Assembly (NCBI GenBank): GCA_014729055.1
Contig: WJKO01000279.1
Coordinates: forward strand, 1-8,123
From: Promethearchaeota archaeon
GTDB lineage: Archaea > Asgardarchaeota > Lokiarchaeia > Sigyniarchaeales > Promethearchaeaceae
Length of the DNA stretch: 8,123 nt
Reading direction: 5' to 3'
Below, in pieces: positions 1 to 7,202 of this stretch. Position 1 is the stretch's first letter. Each line of letters begins with the position of its first letter. The position numbers were made by a program, and so were the translations under genes. The notes under the pieces are model-generated. The model made no database searches. It saw only the letters and a list, made by a program, of their open reading frames with translations, and was not told the origin of the DNA.

Positions 1-28
1 GCATATTAGAAGGTCTAAATCAATAAAA

Positions 29-868
29 ATGAGGGCAGTAAACAAAAACAAAATAATAATAAATAAAATGATTCTTCACATTATCCTAATTTTCAGTACT
101 ATTATTGTTTTGATACCACTTTTATGGGCACTTTCATCCTCTTTTAAACCTCTAGATGATATATTTATATTTCCGGTTAAATGGCTTCCAGAGAATTTCA
201 CCTTTAAAAACTATGTTGAGGGATGGAATGCTGCAAACTTTTCCAGATACTTTTTTAATAGTGCATTGGTTACGGTTATTACCACAATAAGTGTGGTTCT
301 TTTCTCTTCATTGACCGGATTTAGTATTAGTAAGTATAGATATCCCGGTAGAAGAATTCTATTTGCTGTTGTGATTGCAACAATGACTATACCGATACAA
401 GTGAGAGTAATCCCACTTTACTTAATAGTAAAAAATTTTGGTTGGCTTAATTCATATTATGCATTGATAGTACCGTATTTGCTAACCTCTATTGGTGTGA
501 TTATAATGACCCAGTTTATTCGGTTTATTCCAAATGAGCTTTTTTCTTCAGCAAGGATAGATGGGTGTAGTGAAATTGGAATATTTTATAAAATTCTTTT
601 ACCTTTATCAAAGCCAGGATTAGCTGCCTTAGTTATTGTTAACTATATGGCAGTATGGAACGATTATTTTTGGCCGCTTGTGGTTGTAGATAGTGATAAG
701 CTTAGAACACTTGCATTAGGTCTTGCTACCTTTCAAGGTGAGTACTATACAGAGTATGGTCAATTTTTTTCAGTTTCATTGATAGTAATATTACCTATGA
801 TTATTTTATTTCTTATTTTTCAAAAATCCTTTATACAAAGTACGGCATTGTCAGGTATAAAAGGATAG
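29..868 (+). CDS. ABC sugar transporter inner-membrane permease, MalG type
   Basis: Inner-membrane subunit of a binding-protein-dependent carbohydrate importer (MalG/CUT1-like). The 279 residues show about six hydrophobic segments, near residues 14-36, 76-97, 109-131, 142-163, 199-218 and 245-265. The cytoplasmic EAA loop that docks on the ATPase lies at about 170-196: SSA stands where EAA is usual, followed by DG at 178-179 and LP at 191-192. Length is normal for MalG-type permeases, whose second-half layout and short C-terminus it shares. The start at 29 has an AGAAGG sequence at 8-13, but the spacing is long (15 nt); the next in-frame ATG, at 65, lacks a better site. The MalF-type partner and solute-binding protein are expected just upstream, outside the window. 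The family assignment is firm. The transported sugar cannot be told from the sequence, though the neighbouring catabolic genes suggest an oligosaccharide, glycoside or sugar acid. Confidence 0.93.
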   Translation: MRAVNKNKIIINKMILHIILIFSTIIVLIPLLWALSSSFKPLDDIFIFPVKWLPENFTFKNYVEGWNAANFSRYFFNSALVTVITTISVVLFSSLTGFSISKYRYPGRRILFAVVIATMTIPIQVRVIPLYLIVKNFGWLNSYYALIVPYLLTSIGVIIMTQFIRFIPNELFSSARIDGCSEIGIFYKILLPLSKPGLAALVIVNYMAVWNDYFWPLVVVDSDKLRTLALGLATFQGEYYTEYGQFFSVSLIVILPMIILFLIFQKSFIQSTALSGIKG

Positions 869-895
869 ATTCAATATAAACATAAATTTGTTTTA

Positions 896-2116
896 ATGCC
901 TTTCAGAATGGGAAAAGAATACTTTAAAGAGAAAAGAAAAATTCCTATTGAATCCCGTTTCGACGTAGTTGTTATTGGTGGGGGTATAGCAGGCGTAAGC
1001 GCTGCTCTTGCATCAAAACGAAACGGATGTTCAGTCCTTATTATAGAAAAGACGGTTTTTTTGGGTGGACTTGCAACATCAGGATTGATAGGAATATATT
1101 TGCCTATTTGTGATGGTTATGGTACACAGGTAACATTTGGTATAGCAGAAGAGTTACTTAATGCTTCCATTAAAAATGATTATAATACATTATCAGATGA
1201 ATGGAGGTACAAAAGAGCTGATTCCAGCACCAGCAGTCGATTTCAGACAGATTTCTGTCCATCAGCTTTCACACTTACATTGGACGAGTTGGTCGAAAAA
1301 GAAAATATTATTGTCTATTTTGATACACTTTTTTGTCAACCAATAATAGAAAACAAAAAATGTAAAGGTGTCATAATTGAGGATAAAGATGGAACAAAGT
1401 GTATTTTTTCAAAATATGTTATTGATACAACCGGTGATGCTGATTGTATTTTTAGGGCTGGTAGTCCGTGCTCTTTAGGTAAGAACTATTTAAGTTATTG
1501 GTGCTACTGTATTTCAGATTCATCGATAAAAAAAGCAAATGAAAAAAAAGAATTAAAAGCAGCACTTAAATTGCAGATGCTAGGTGCAGGAAGTGCTGGT
1601 ATAAATGCACCCCATGGATACAGCACTTACTATGGAACAAAAGCAAGTGATGTATCACGCTTTGTTCTTGATGGAAGAAAGCTCCTTAGAGAAAAGCTAC
1701 TCAAGAATGATGAAAATTATAGTATTCCTATCACGCTACCCACCATGGCTCAATTCCGTACTACGCGGTATGTTGAAGGACATTATTTGCTTAAGAAAAC
1801 AGATGTAAATAAAAGTTTCTATGATTCTGTTGGCTGTATAGCTGATTGGCGAAAAAGGGGTGAAATATACGAGATACCGTATAGGTGTTTAGTGCCCAAG
1901 GAAAGAGAAAATCTCATTACAGCTGGACGTACAATCTCTTCAGCAGGAGATACTTGGGATGTAACAAGAGTCATTCCAGCAGCAGCTTTAACCGGGGAGG
2001 CAGCAGGTACAGCTGTAGCAATTGCAAAACATAATCAGTGCAATATACATGAAGTCCCAATTGACCAGTTACAAAGATTATTAAAAGAGAACGGAAATAA
2101 GATCCATATTAATTAA
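896..2116 (+). CDS. FAD-dependent oxidoreductase (FAD_oxidored family), substrate unknown
   Basis: Predicted soluble flavoenzyme of 406 residues. The N-terminal Rossmann motif is clear: a hydrophobic strand, then GGGIAG at 28-33, and the acidic strand end E51 that binds the ADP-ribose. A second conserved FAD segment reads DTTGDAD at 177-183. The C-terminal FAD motif runs from ITAGRTISS (341-349) through the RVIPAAALTGEAAGTA helix (358-373), typical of FAD_oxidored (PF12831) proteins. No signal peptide or membrane segment is seen. It is cysteine-rich, about 13 Cys, including a CxC at 203-205. It follows the permease after 27 bp on the same strand, so it is probably cotranscribed with the transporter. 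Neither the ATG at 896 nor the in-frame ATG at 908 has a convincing Shine-Dalgarno site; the longer form is kept, and both retain the whole FAD fold. The family is well supported. A role in oxidising an imported sugar derivative is only inferred from context. Confidence 0.88.
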   Translation: MPFRMGKEYFKEKRKIPIESRFDVVVIGGGIAGVSAALASKRNGCSVLIIEKTVFLGGLATSGLIGIYLPICDGYGTQVTFGIAEELLNASIKNDYNTLSDEWRYKRADSSTSSRFQTDFCPSAFTLTLDELVEKENIIVYFDTLFCQPIIENKKCKGVIIEDKDGTKCIFSKYVIDTTGDADCIFRAGSPCSLGKNYLSYWCYCISDSSIKKANEKKELKAALKLQMLGAGSAGINAPHGYSTYYGTKASDVSRFVLDGRKLLREKLLKNDENYSIPITLPTMAQFRTTRYVEGHYLLKKTDVNKSFYDSVGCIADWRKRGEIYEIPYRCLVPKERENLITAGRTISSAGDTWDVTRVIPAAALTGEAAGTAVAIAKHNQCNIHEVPIDQLQRLLKENGNKIHIN

Positions 2117-4511
2117 AAACAGTTTTTCTAAACTTTTCCGGAGAAATACCTGCATAGCGTTTAAAAGCTCTTGAAAAACTCTTGTAACTTCCAAAGCCTG
2201 AGTCCTTAGCTATGGCGGCAATGGTGATGGTATGATTTGTTTCAATCATATCTTTAGCCTTATTAATCCTTATTTCAGTAAGTTTGTCGAGGAAATTTTG
2301 GCCGGTTAACTTTTTAAAATATGAACTTAGATAGGCTGAAGATAAATTAAAGTGCTCTGCAACGCCGGTTAATGTTAATTCATGGTTATAATATGTTTCC
2401 ATATATTCAATGAGCTTTGTTATCCTGTCATCTACATAGGCATTAGTACTACAGTAGGAATATATAGATTTTTTAATTGTGTTGTATACAAATTGTTTTG
2501 TTTCTAAATAGGTCTCTATGTTTCCTAATTTTTTAATATCTTCCTCTATAGTATTAAGTATTGTATTGCTGTTATATGGTACATTTTCTATTATTTTTAG
2601 AAGAATACCTAAAATATGATGAAAAAAATCTTTCACTGTCTGAGGTGTTGCCCTTGATACTTTTAGGCTTTCCGCAATATTATCTATATAACCAATTAGC
2701 TCATCTATCTTGCTATATTTAATGGTATTTGAAATATAGATTTGATCTTTAGGGCTGATAGAGTTTATTTTATCAATTTGAAAATCATACTCACTAAAAA
2801 GATGTACTTTATTGAGGCCTTCATAGTATTTCAATGTTAATGCAAGACAAGATTCTTGATACGACTCCTGGAATCTATTTATGTATGGTTTAGGTCTGCC
2901 GATTCCAAAGGATACCGTTAAATCCAAGTTTTTGTTTATTTCTTCTTTGAGTGAAGCTAATTCCTGGCTAATAGATAATGTTAATTCCTTTTTATTTTTT
3001 CCATCTGAGCTGCTGTTTATAAATACTCCTATGTTATGACCGTCATAAAAAGTAAAAATGTTCGAGAAGGCATTGGATAATTGATTCATTATATATTCTG
3101 ATATCATTAATATATGATATTGATTTTGAATGTGCTTCTCACTTTCCATCGAAGATATAAAGTGGTCTATTTCCATAATGCAAGCAATGAAATAGCCATT
3201 GTGTACTTGTATTTGTAGATCTTCAAGTTGCTTCTGTATACGCGTTTCATCCCGATAATTACCCTTGGCCAAATGGTAGAAAAAACGTTCACGAACGGTA
3301 GGTAAGTATTGGGCTAAATACTTCTCATATTTTAGTTTATTTGAAATAGCATCTACAAAGCTTTTATCAATTATAGAAAATTCATCCAATCTTTTTTGGT
3401 TGCCTCTTCTATTAGTTGCTGGTACTTGAGTATGTATCTTGGAAAGAATTTTATTTATTGGGCGATATAAGCGTTTTGTAATGAAAAATGATAAAATAGC
3501 GCCGATCAATAATGCAGCAAGGCTAAACTTTATGGCCAGGAGCTTAACAGCATTTGCATCTTTTATTATTTGATGGGTTTTAATTGCACTTAACAAATAC
3601 CAATCTGCCTCTTCAACTTCTGTAAATATGATATTGAAAGGTATATTGTTAATATCTAAAGAAAAAGCTCCCATTGTTGAAGCTTTTTCGCGAATCTTTT
3701 TGACTAATAGATCAAGGGAATCTATCGAATTAAGTGCTTCATTGCCTTTTAATGTTGAAATAAGAGCAGCGTCTTTATTTAAAATAATGCTTTCAGAATC
3801 TTGTATAAGGCTTTTTTGATGTAAAAGCTCATGTATTTTGTCTGAATCAAGGATAAAGCCGGCTATTATATCAGGATTATCAGAAGAAATAGGTGTTTTC
3901 CAAAAAATAGAAATTGAATTCTCAGCTAATATATCCGCAGGGGAGTGGATAGATTTGAAATGGTTTATTCTTCCAGTTTTTAAAAACTTGGAGTTTGGGA
4001 ATTGTATAATGGAACCTGATTCTCTTAGATAATGAGAATCTTCGAAAACATAGTACTTATTAAAAAAATCGGATGTATTATAGTTTCTATTTGAGTCTAT
4101 TATCATATCCAATTTTCTAAAATAAACAAATACTTCGGTAATAAGAGAGTCTGAATTTTTAACTCTATCTAAATCTTCAATAAGCTTTAAAACACGATAC
4201 AATTCGCTACCAGAGAAGGGGAGTTTTACTCTTCTCAAATAATCAATATAGCTATTTCCTGATATCCTATAGAGTGAGTTTTTAATGCTACTTAATCTCA
4301 ATTCAATTTCGTTAGTGGTGTGGTTTAATGTTTTTAGATAGGTAGAACTTACTTTCTCTTGAATAATTTTAGCGGAAATGCCGTAAGAAAGGTAGCCTAG
4401 TAGAAAAATCGGAAGGACTAATATTACAATGGTGTTTGAAAATAGACGTATAAAATATCTGCCAAATCTTTTACTATGTAGGATCTTTTTTATCGGCAGT
4501 AGAAAATGCAT
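2109..4511 (-). CDS. Membrane-anchored AraC-family transcriptional regulator with extracytoplasmic sensor
   Basis: One-component sensor-regulator of 800 residues. The order is: short basic N-terminus; first membrane helix about 24-46; extracytoplasmic region about 47-325, with the length and position of a Cache-type ligand sensor; second membrane helix about 326-345; and a short juxtamembrane linker resembling a HAMP stub (RLYRPINKI, 347-355). A cytoplasmic region around 430-580 resembles the degenerate GGDEF-like domain of YesN/CdaR-type regulators (SFGIG at 534-538, then a SYQESCLAL helix). The C-terminal AraC/XylS DNA-binding domain occupies about 697-800 with two helix-turn-helix units (LTLTGVAEHFNLSSAYLSSYFKK region and IAAIAKDSGFGSYKSFSRAFKR region), ending in the usual GxSPxxFR. 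GAGAAG (4523-4528, minus strand) lies 11 nt before the start codon. It is divergent from the GH-like gene and is the obvious candidate regulator of that operon. The domain calls are strong; the ligand is unknown, probably an extracellular sugar or a binding-protein complex. Confidence 0.93.
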   Translation of the reverse strand: MHFLLPIKKILHSKRFGRYFIRLFSNTIVILVLPIFLLGYLSYGISAKIIQEKVSSTYLKTLNHTTNEIELRLSSIKNSLYRISGNSYIDYLRRVKLPFSGSELYRVLKLIEDLDRVKNSDSLITEVFVYFRKLDMIIDSNRNYNTSDFFNKYYVFEDSHYLRESGSIIQFPNSKFLKTGRINHFKSIHSPADILAENSISIFWKTPISSDNPDIIAGFILDSDKIHELLHQKSLIQDSESIILNKDAALISTLKGNEALNSIDSLDLLVKKIREKASTMGAFSLDINNIPFNIIFTEVEEADWYLLSAIKTHQIIKDANAVKLLAIKFSLAALLIGAILSFFITKRLYRPINKILSKIHTQVPATNRRGNQKRLDEFSIIDKSFVDAISNKLKYEKYLAQYLPTVRERFFYHLAKGNYRDETRIQKQLEDLQIQVHNGYFIACIMEIDHFISSMESEKHIQNQYHILMISEYIMNQLSNAFSNIFTFYDGHNIGVFINSSSDGKNKKELTLSISQELASLKEEINKNLDLTVSFGIGRPKPYINRFQESYQESCLALTLKYYEGLNKVHLFSEYDFQIDKINSISPKDQIYISNTIKYSKIDELIGYIDNIAESLKVSRATPQTVKDFFHHILGILLKIIENVPYNSNTILNTIEEDIKKLGNIETYLETKQFVYNTIKKSIYSYCSTNAYVDDRITKLIEYMETYYNHELTLTGVAEHFNLSSAYLSSYFKKLTGQNFLDKLTEIRINKAKDMIETNHTITIAAIAKDSGFGSYKSFSRAFKRYAGISPEKFRKTVFN

Positions 4512-4544
4512 AAAATTTATTTCTTCTCAAAAAATCAGTAATAA

Positions 4545-4582
4545 TAGTTATATGAATAACTAAAATTAACTATTAAATAGTT
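4545..4582. repeat. Two adjacent perfect AT-rich palindromes in the regulator leader (possible autoregulatory operator)
   Basis: The first is TAGTTAT-ATGA-ATAACTA at 4545-4562 (7-bp arms, 4-nt centre). The second is AACTATTAAATAGTT at 4568-4582 (7-bp arms around a single A). Both are built from the same TAACTA/TAGTTA element, giving four copies that start at 4545, 4557, 4567 and 4578, about one helical turn apart (the fourth reads TAGTTG). They lie just downstream of the predicted regulator promoter, between the likely transcription start near 4588 and the coding start. They could be a repressor or autoregulator site, or weak RNA hairpins. In DNA this AT-rich some palindromes arise by chance, so function is unproven. 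Confidence 0.4.
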
Positions 4583-4594
4583 GTGTAATAGATA

Positions 4595-4623
4595 ATTTTA
4601 TTATACCCTTTAAATCAGGTCAA
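4595..4623 (-). promoter_or_regulatory. Predicted sigma-A-type promoter of the AraC-family regulator
   Basis: Read on the minus strand, TTGACC (4618-4623) is followed by a 17-bp spacer and TAAAAT (4595-4600). Each hexamer matches the vegetative consensus at five of six positions, and the spacer is ideal. Transcription would start near 4588, giving a leader of about 76 nt before the regulator start codon. A perfect TATAAT also occurs at 4600-4605 (minus strand), but it has no -35 at proper distance. Confidence 0.55.
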
Positions 4624-4657
4624 GGTATCAAAGAACTTATTTGTCATTATTAACCGG

Positions 4658-4711
4658 TGGGGAAAATTACTATAACAAAGCAAAAGAAATGGGGATAAGA
4701 CTATAAAAGTG
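4658..4711 (+). promoter_or_regulatory. Imperfect direct repeat, candidate AraC-family activator binding sites
   Basis: The first copy has TGGGGAAAA (4658-4666), a 2-nt gap and ACTATAA (4669-4675). The second has TGGGGATAA (4690-4698), a 1-nt gap and ACTATAA (4700-4706). The two boxes agree at 15 of 16 positions. Box starts are 32 and 31 bp apart, close to three helical turns. Each copy holds two boxes about one turn apart, as expected for the two helix-turn-helix units of one AraC-type subunit. The downstream copy ends just before the -35 of the predicted promoter of the GH-like operon, the usual position for an activator. The 1-nt difference in the inner gap is a weakness. Binding by the adjacent regulator is inferred. 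Confidence 0.5.
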
Positions 4712-4715
4712 TCCA

Positions 4716-4744
4716 TTTACAGTGTAAGACCTCCAATTTACAAT
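4716..4744 (+). promoter_or_regulatory. Predicted promoter of the GH-like/dehydratase/dehydrogenase operon
   Basis: TTTACA (4716-4721), a 17-bp spacer and TACAAT (4739-4744) each match the sigma-A consensus at five of six positions. Transcription would start near 4751, leaving only about 15 nt of leader, with the ribosome-binding site almost at the 5' end. The -35 overlaps an 11-bp palindrome, TTACAGTGTAA (4717-4727). ATTTACA occurs at 4715-4721 and again at 4736-4742, 21 bp apart, covering -35 and -10. These could bind a regulator, though the repeats may merely reflect the two promoter hexamers. TATAAC (4671) and TATAAA (4702) were considered as -10 elements but lack a -35 partner. Confidence 0.45.
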
Positions 4745-4750
4745 TAGTTA

Positions 4751-4760
4751 AAGGATAGGG
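4751..4760 (+). promoter_or_regulatory. Strong ribosome-binding site for the GH-like gene
   Basis: AAGGATAGGG ends 5 nt before the ATG at 4766 and offers two overlapping Shine-Dalgarno registers (AAGGA and AGGG). It fixes the start of the GH-like gene and is the strongest such site near any gene start in the window, apart from those of the SDR and MDR genes. Confidence 0.75.
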
Positions 4761-4765
4761 TTACT

Positions 4766-6007
4766 ATGAAAAGCATTAACAAAATAGAGAAACCTTTAGC
4801 AATAACCATGTGGGATTCATCATGGATTAGGCGAAGATATCGTGGTGGAGGCTTCGAGGATTGGGACCAAGCCTTGGATGAGCTGATAGAAAGAGGCTAC
4901 AATGCAGTGCGCATTGATGCGTTTCCCCATTTAATAGCTAAAGGACCTGATGGATCACTTATAGAAAGGTATCGAGACATACCTGGACAGTCTCCTCATC
5001 ACTTCGGGCTCGCTTATTGGGGTAATCAGTGGACGGTCTATATCGAACCAAGAAAATCTATTATAGAGTTTATAAAGAAGTGCGAGGACAGAAATATATA
5101 TGTGGCATTGTCAACATGGTTTAAACCAACTGAAGATTTGCGTAATGCTAAAATAGAAGGCGCAGAAGAACTTGTTAGAGTATGGGATGAAACTCTGGAA
5201 TATCTTGCACATAATAACTGCTTAAAAAATGTTATTTATGTTGATGTTTTAAATGAGTATCCTTTCGGGAATTGTATGTGGTGGCTGCATAAAAAGCTTG
5301 ACACTATGACACAGCCTGAAAAGCCGGATGGTAAATTAAATAACAGACAGATCACATTCTATCGTGATTTTATAGATGACGTCTTAGAGAAATTAAAAAA
5401 TAAGTGGCAAGATCTCTCTTTTGCTGTAAGTAAAACATTCGGTCATTTTTCCGATTATGATCGAGACCGTAATTTAAGTAATTTTGATTTTCTTGATATG
5501 CATCTGTGGATTAATAATTGCCCGGATTTTGTAAAAGGTACCGGCTATGTTGAAAGAATTAGGAAACACGGAAGACCGGAGTTTATGTATGAATACCAAA
5601 ATGTTGGGCACGGAGGTTACGGATTACAATCAAAGCGAATAATACCTGCTGATGTTTATTATGAAGAAATATATAAGAGTTTAATTACAAAATGGAATGA
5701 GCATAAGGAAGAATATGAAAAATGGATGAGGGAGACAATTAGTCAAATTGCTGAATTTGGTAAAACAGTAAATATTCCTGTTGGAAATACTGAAGGTTGG
5801 GGTTTAGTAGATTGGTTTGAGCATCCTTCTTTAGAATGGCAGATACAAAAGGAATGCGGTTTAATAGCGGCAAAATATGCCCAAGAGAATGGTTATTGGT
5901 TTAACTGTTCGTCAAATATGTGCGAACCGCAATTTCTCGGATTATGGAGAGACCTCGACTGGCATAGAGAGGTTACTGGAATAATTAAAAGTGGAGAGAT
6001 AAAGTAA
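4766..6007 (+). CDS. Cytoplasmic GH5-like (cellulase-like family) glycoside hydrolase
   Basis: A 413-residue protein with the pattern of a (beta/alpha)8 clan-A glycosidase, resembling the cellulase-like family (PF12876-type). The strands can be followed: NAVRIDAF (46-53), IYVALSTWF (111-119), NVIYVDVLNEYPF (155-167), DFLDMHLW (241-248), VGNTEGWGLVDW (339-350) and GYWFNCSSNMCEP (376-388). E164, in the Asn-Glu pair after strand 4, is the likely acid/base. E343, after strand 7, is the likely nucleophile. There is no signal peptide, membrane segment or carbohydrate-binding module, so it probably acts inside the cell on an imported glycoside. Many Trp and Tyr residues around the strand ends fit a sugar-binding cleft. 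It is the first gene of the right-hand operon, 16 nt from the dehydratase gene start. Fold and family are well supported; hydrolytic activity and substrate are inferred. Confidence 0.82.
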   Translation: MKSINKIEKPLAITMWDSSWIRRRYRGGGFEDWDQALDELIERGYNAVRIDAFPHLIAKGPDGSLIERYRDIPGQSPHHFGLAYWGNQWTVYIEPRKSIIEFIKKCEDRNIYVALSTWFKPTEDLRNAKIEGAEELVRVWDETLEYLAHNNCLKNVIYVDVLNEYPFGNCMWWLHKKLDTMTQPEKPDGKLNNRQITFYRDFIDDVLEKLKNKWQDLSFAVSKTFGHFSDYDRDRNLSNFDFLDMHLWINNCPDFVKGTGYVERIRKHGRPEFMYEYQNVGHGGYGLQSKRIIPADVYYEEIYKSLITKWNEHKEEYEKWMRETISQIAEFGKTVNIPVGNTEGWGLVDWFEHPSLEWQIQKECGLIAAKYAQENGYWFNCSSNMCEPQFLGLWRDLDWHREVTGIIKSGEIK

Positions 6008-6022
6008 AAAAGTTAAATAACA

Positions 6023-7183
6023 ATGAAAATAACTGATATCAAAACATTTGTCGTTAACTGTTATAGAACGAATTGGGTTTTTGTAAAAATTGAGACCGAT
6101 GAAGGAGTCTCTGGTTTAGGGGAGGCCACGCTAGAACAGAAAGAACAGACAGTTATTGCTGCTATAGAAGAACTTAGACGCTACCTCATGGGGAAGGATC
6201 CCCGAAATATCGAATTACATTACCACCAAATGTATAGAGATTCGTATTGGCGAATCGGCCCTGTGCTCATGTCTGCAATAAGCGGGATAGAGATGGCGCT
6301 TTGGGACATCAGTGCCAAATATTTAGGGACCCCGGTTTATATGATGCTTGGCGGAAAGTACAACACTCAGGTTAAAGCATATGCAAATGCATGGTTTAGC
6401 GGAGCGGATAGCCCAAAAGAGTTCGGAAAAGCTGCAAAAGAAGCAGTTGGCCGAGGATTTAAAGCACTGAAGTGGGACCCCTTTGGAAAAGCATACATGA
6501 ATATTAGTCATCATGAATTAGATTCGGCATTGGAAAATATTGCTGAAGTTCGTGCCGCGGTTGGACCAACGGTGGATTTAGCGATTGAAGGGCATGGAAG
6601 ATTCAATGTTTCATCAGCATGCCTTATTTCTAAAAAAATAGAAGAATTCGAACCAATGTTTTTTGAAGAACCCGTACCTCCTGATGATATTGATTCTTTG
6701 CTGCAGGTCAAGAAGAAATCCAACATAAGCATAGCATCTGGTGAGAGGTTATTAACACGATATCAATTCAAAGATTTGTTTGAAAAAAGGGCGGTCGATA
6801 TAGCTCAGCCCGATGTCTCTCATGCGGGAGGAATTTTAGAGTGCAGGAAAATTGCCTCAATGGCGGAAGCCAGGTATATAAATTTTGCTCCCCATAATCC
6901 AAGTGGACCGGTAGCTAATGCTGCTACCTTACAGATTGCTGCATGTACTCCCAATTTTTTTATGCTCGAGATGATGGCAAATGATATACCATGGCGGAAA
7001 AAAATTACTGATGAAAGGCTTATATTCAAAGATGGCTATTTTGAAATACAAGACTCACCCGGACTTGGTATTTCTTTAAATGAAGATGCTCTTACTGACT
7101 ATCCCTATTCCCCGACCGAACTTAGGCATTACCGGGGAGACTTAACTGATATCCGTCCTGCGAATGCAGAACCTTATTTCTAA
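6023..7183 (+). CDS. Enolase-superfamily sugar-acid dehydratase, galactonate dehydratase-like
   Basis: Mandelate racemase/muconate-lactonizing family protein of 386 residues, organised like E. coli D-galactonate dehydratase (DgoD). An N-terminal capping domain (1-~115) is followed by the barrel. Putative Mg2+ ligands are E189, E215 and E241; H191 (EGHGR) and H291 (APHNPSGP) are the likely catalytic pair, with D264 in QPDVSHAGG. From memory, the spacing E189-H191-E215-E241-H291 equals D183-H185-E209-E235-H285 of DgoD, so the catalytic frame is intact. The first ligand is Glu instead of Asp. The expected reaction is loss of water from an aldonate to a 2-keto-3-deoxy acid. The start at 6023 has only a weak A-rich upstream region, but MKITDIKTF is a canonical family N-terminus. 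Placement between a glycosidase and dehydrogenases supports an oxidative, non-phosphorylating sugar pathway. The exact sugar acid is not predictable, so no symbol is given. Confidence 0.88.
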   Translation: MKITDIKTFVVNCYRTNWVFVKIETDEGVSGLGEATLEQKEQTVIAAIEELRRYLMGKDPRNIELHYHQMYRDSYWRIGPVLMSAISGIEMALWDISAKYLGTPVYMMLGGKYNTQVKAYANAWFSGADSPKEFGKAAKEAVGRGFKALKWDPFGKAYMNISHHELDSALENIAEVRAAVGPTVDLAIEGHGRFNVSSACLISKKIEEFEPMFFEEPVPPDDIDSLLQVKKKSNISIASGERLLTRYQFKDLFEKRAVDIAQPDVSHAGGILECRKIASMAEARYINFAPHNPSGPVANAATLQIAACTPNFFMLEMMANDIPWRKKITDERLIFKDGYFEIQDSPGLGISLNEDALTDYPYSPTELRHYRGDLTDIRPANAEPYF

Positions 7184-7188
7184 GGCTG

Positions 7189-7194
7189 AAAGGA
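7189..7194 (+). promoter_or_regulatory. Ribosome-binding site that decides the SDR start
   Basis: AAAGGA lies 8 nt before the ATG at 7203, in the 19-nt gap after the dehydratase stop codon (7181-7183). It favours 7203 over the upstream in-frame ATG at 7164, which would lie within the dehydratase gene and add a 13-residue extension before the Rossmann strand. Confidence 0.75.
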
Positions 7195-7202
7195 AAAAAC
7201 GG

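Noticed and set aside
1..26. Possible tail of an upstream gene: frames end at TAG (7-9) or TAA (24-26).
   Set aside because: Only two to seven codons are visible and neither frame has recognisable sequence, so no gene is called, although a MalF-type partner is expected here.
2115..2127. AAAAAC-A-GTTTTT inverted repeat at the convergent gene ends, considered as a terminator.
   Set aside because: The stem is almost all A-T with a one-base centre, so it cannot form a stable terminator hairpin.
3628..4032. Two short plus-strand open frames within the regulator gene.
   Set aside because: They lie opposite the sensor region of a clearly real gene and show no ribosome-binding site or recognisable product.
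4671..4707. TATAAC (4671-4676) and TATAAA (4702-4707) as -10 elements for the right-hand operon.
   Set aside because: Neither has a -35-like hexamer at 16-18 bp; both fall inside the direct repeat. TTGTCA at 4641 is 24 bp from the first.
4512..4765. Search for a riboswitch, small RNA gene or catabolite-repression (cre) box in the divergent region.
   Set aside because: No long structured leader, GC-rich hairpin or good match to TGWAANCGNTNWCA was seen by eye; the region is explained by promoters and repeats.
7164..7202. Upstream ATG giving a 270-residue SDR that overlaps the dehydratase gene.
   Set aside because: The extra residues precede the normal SDR N-terminus, and the strong AAAGGA site points to 7203.
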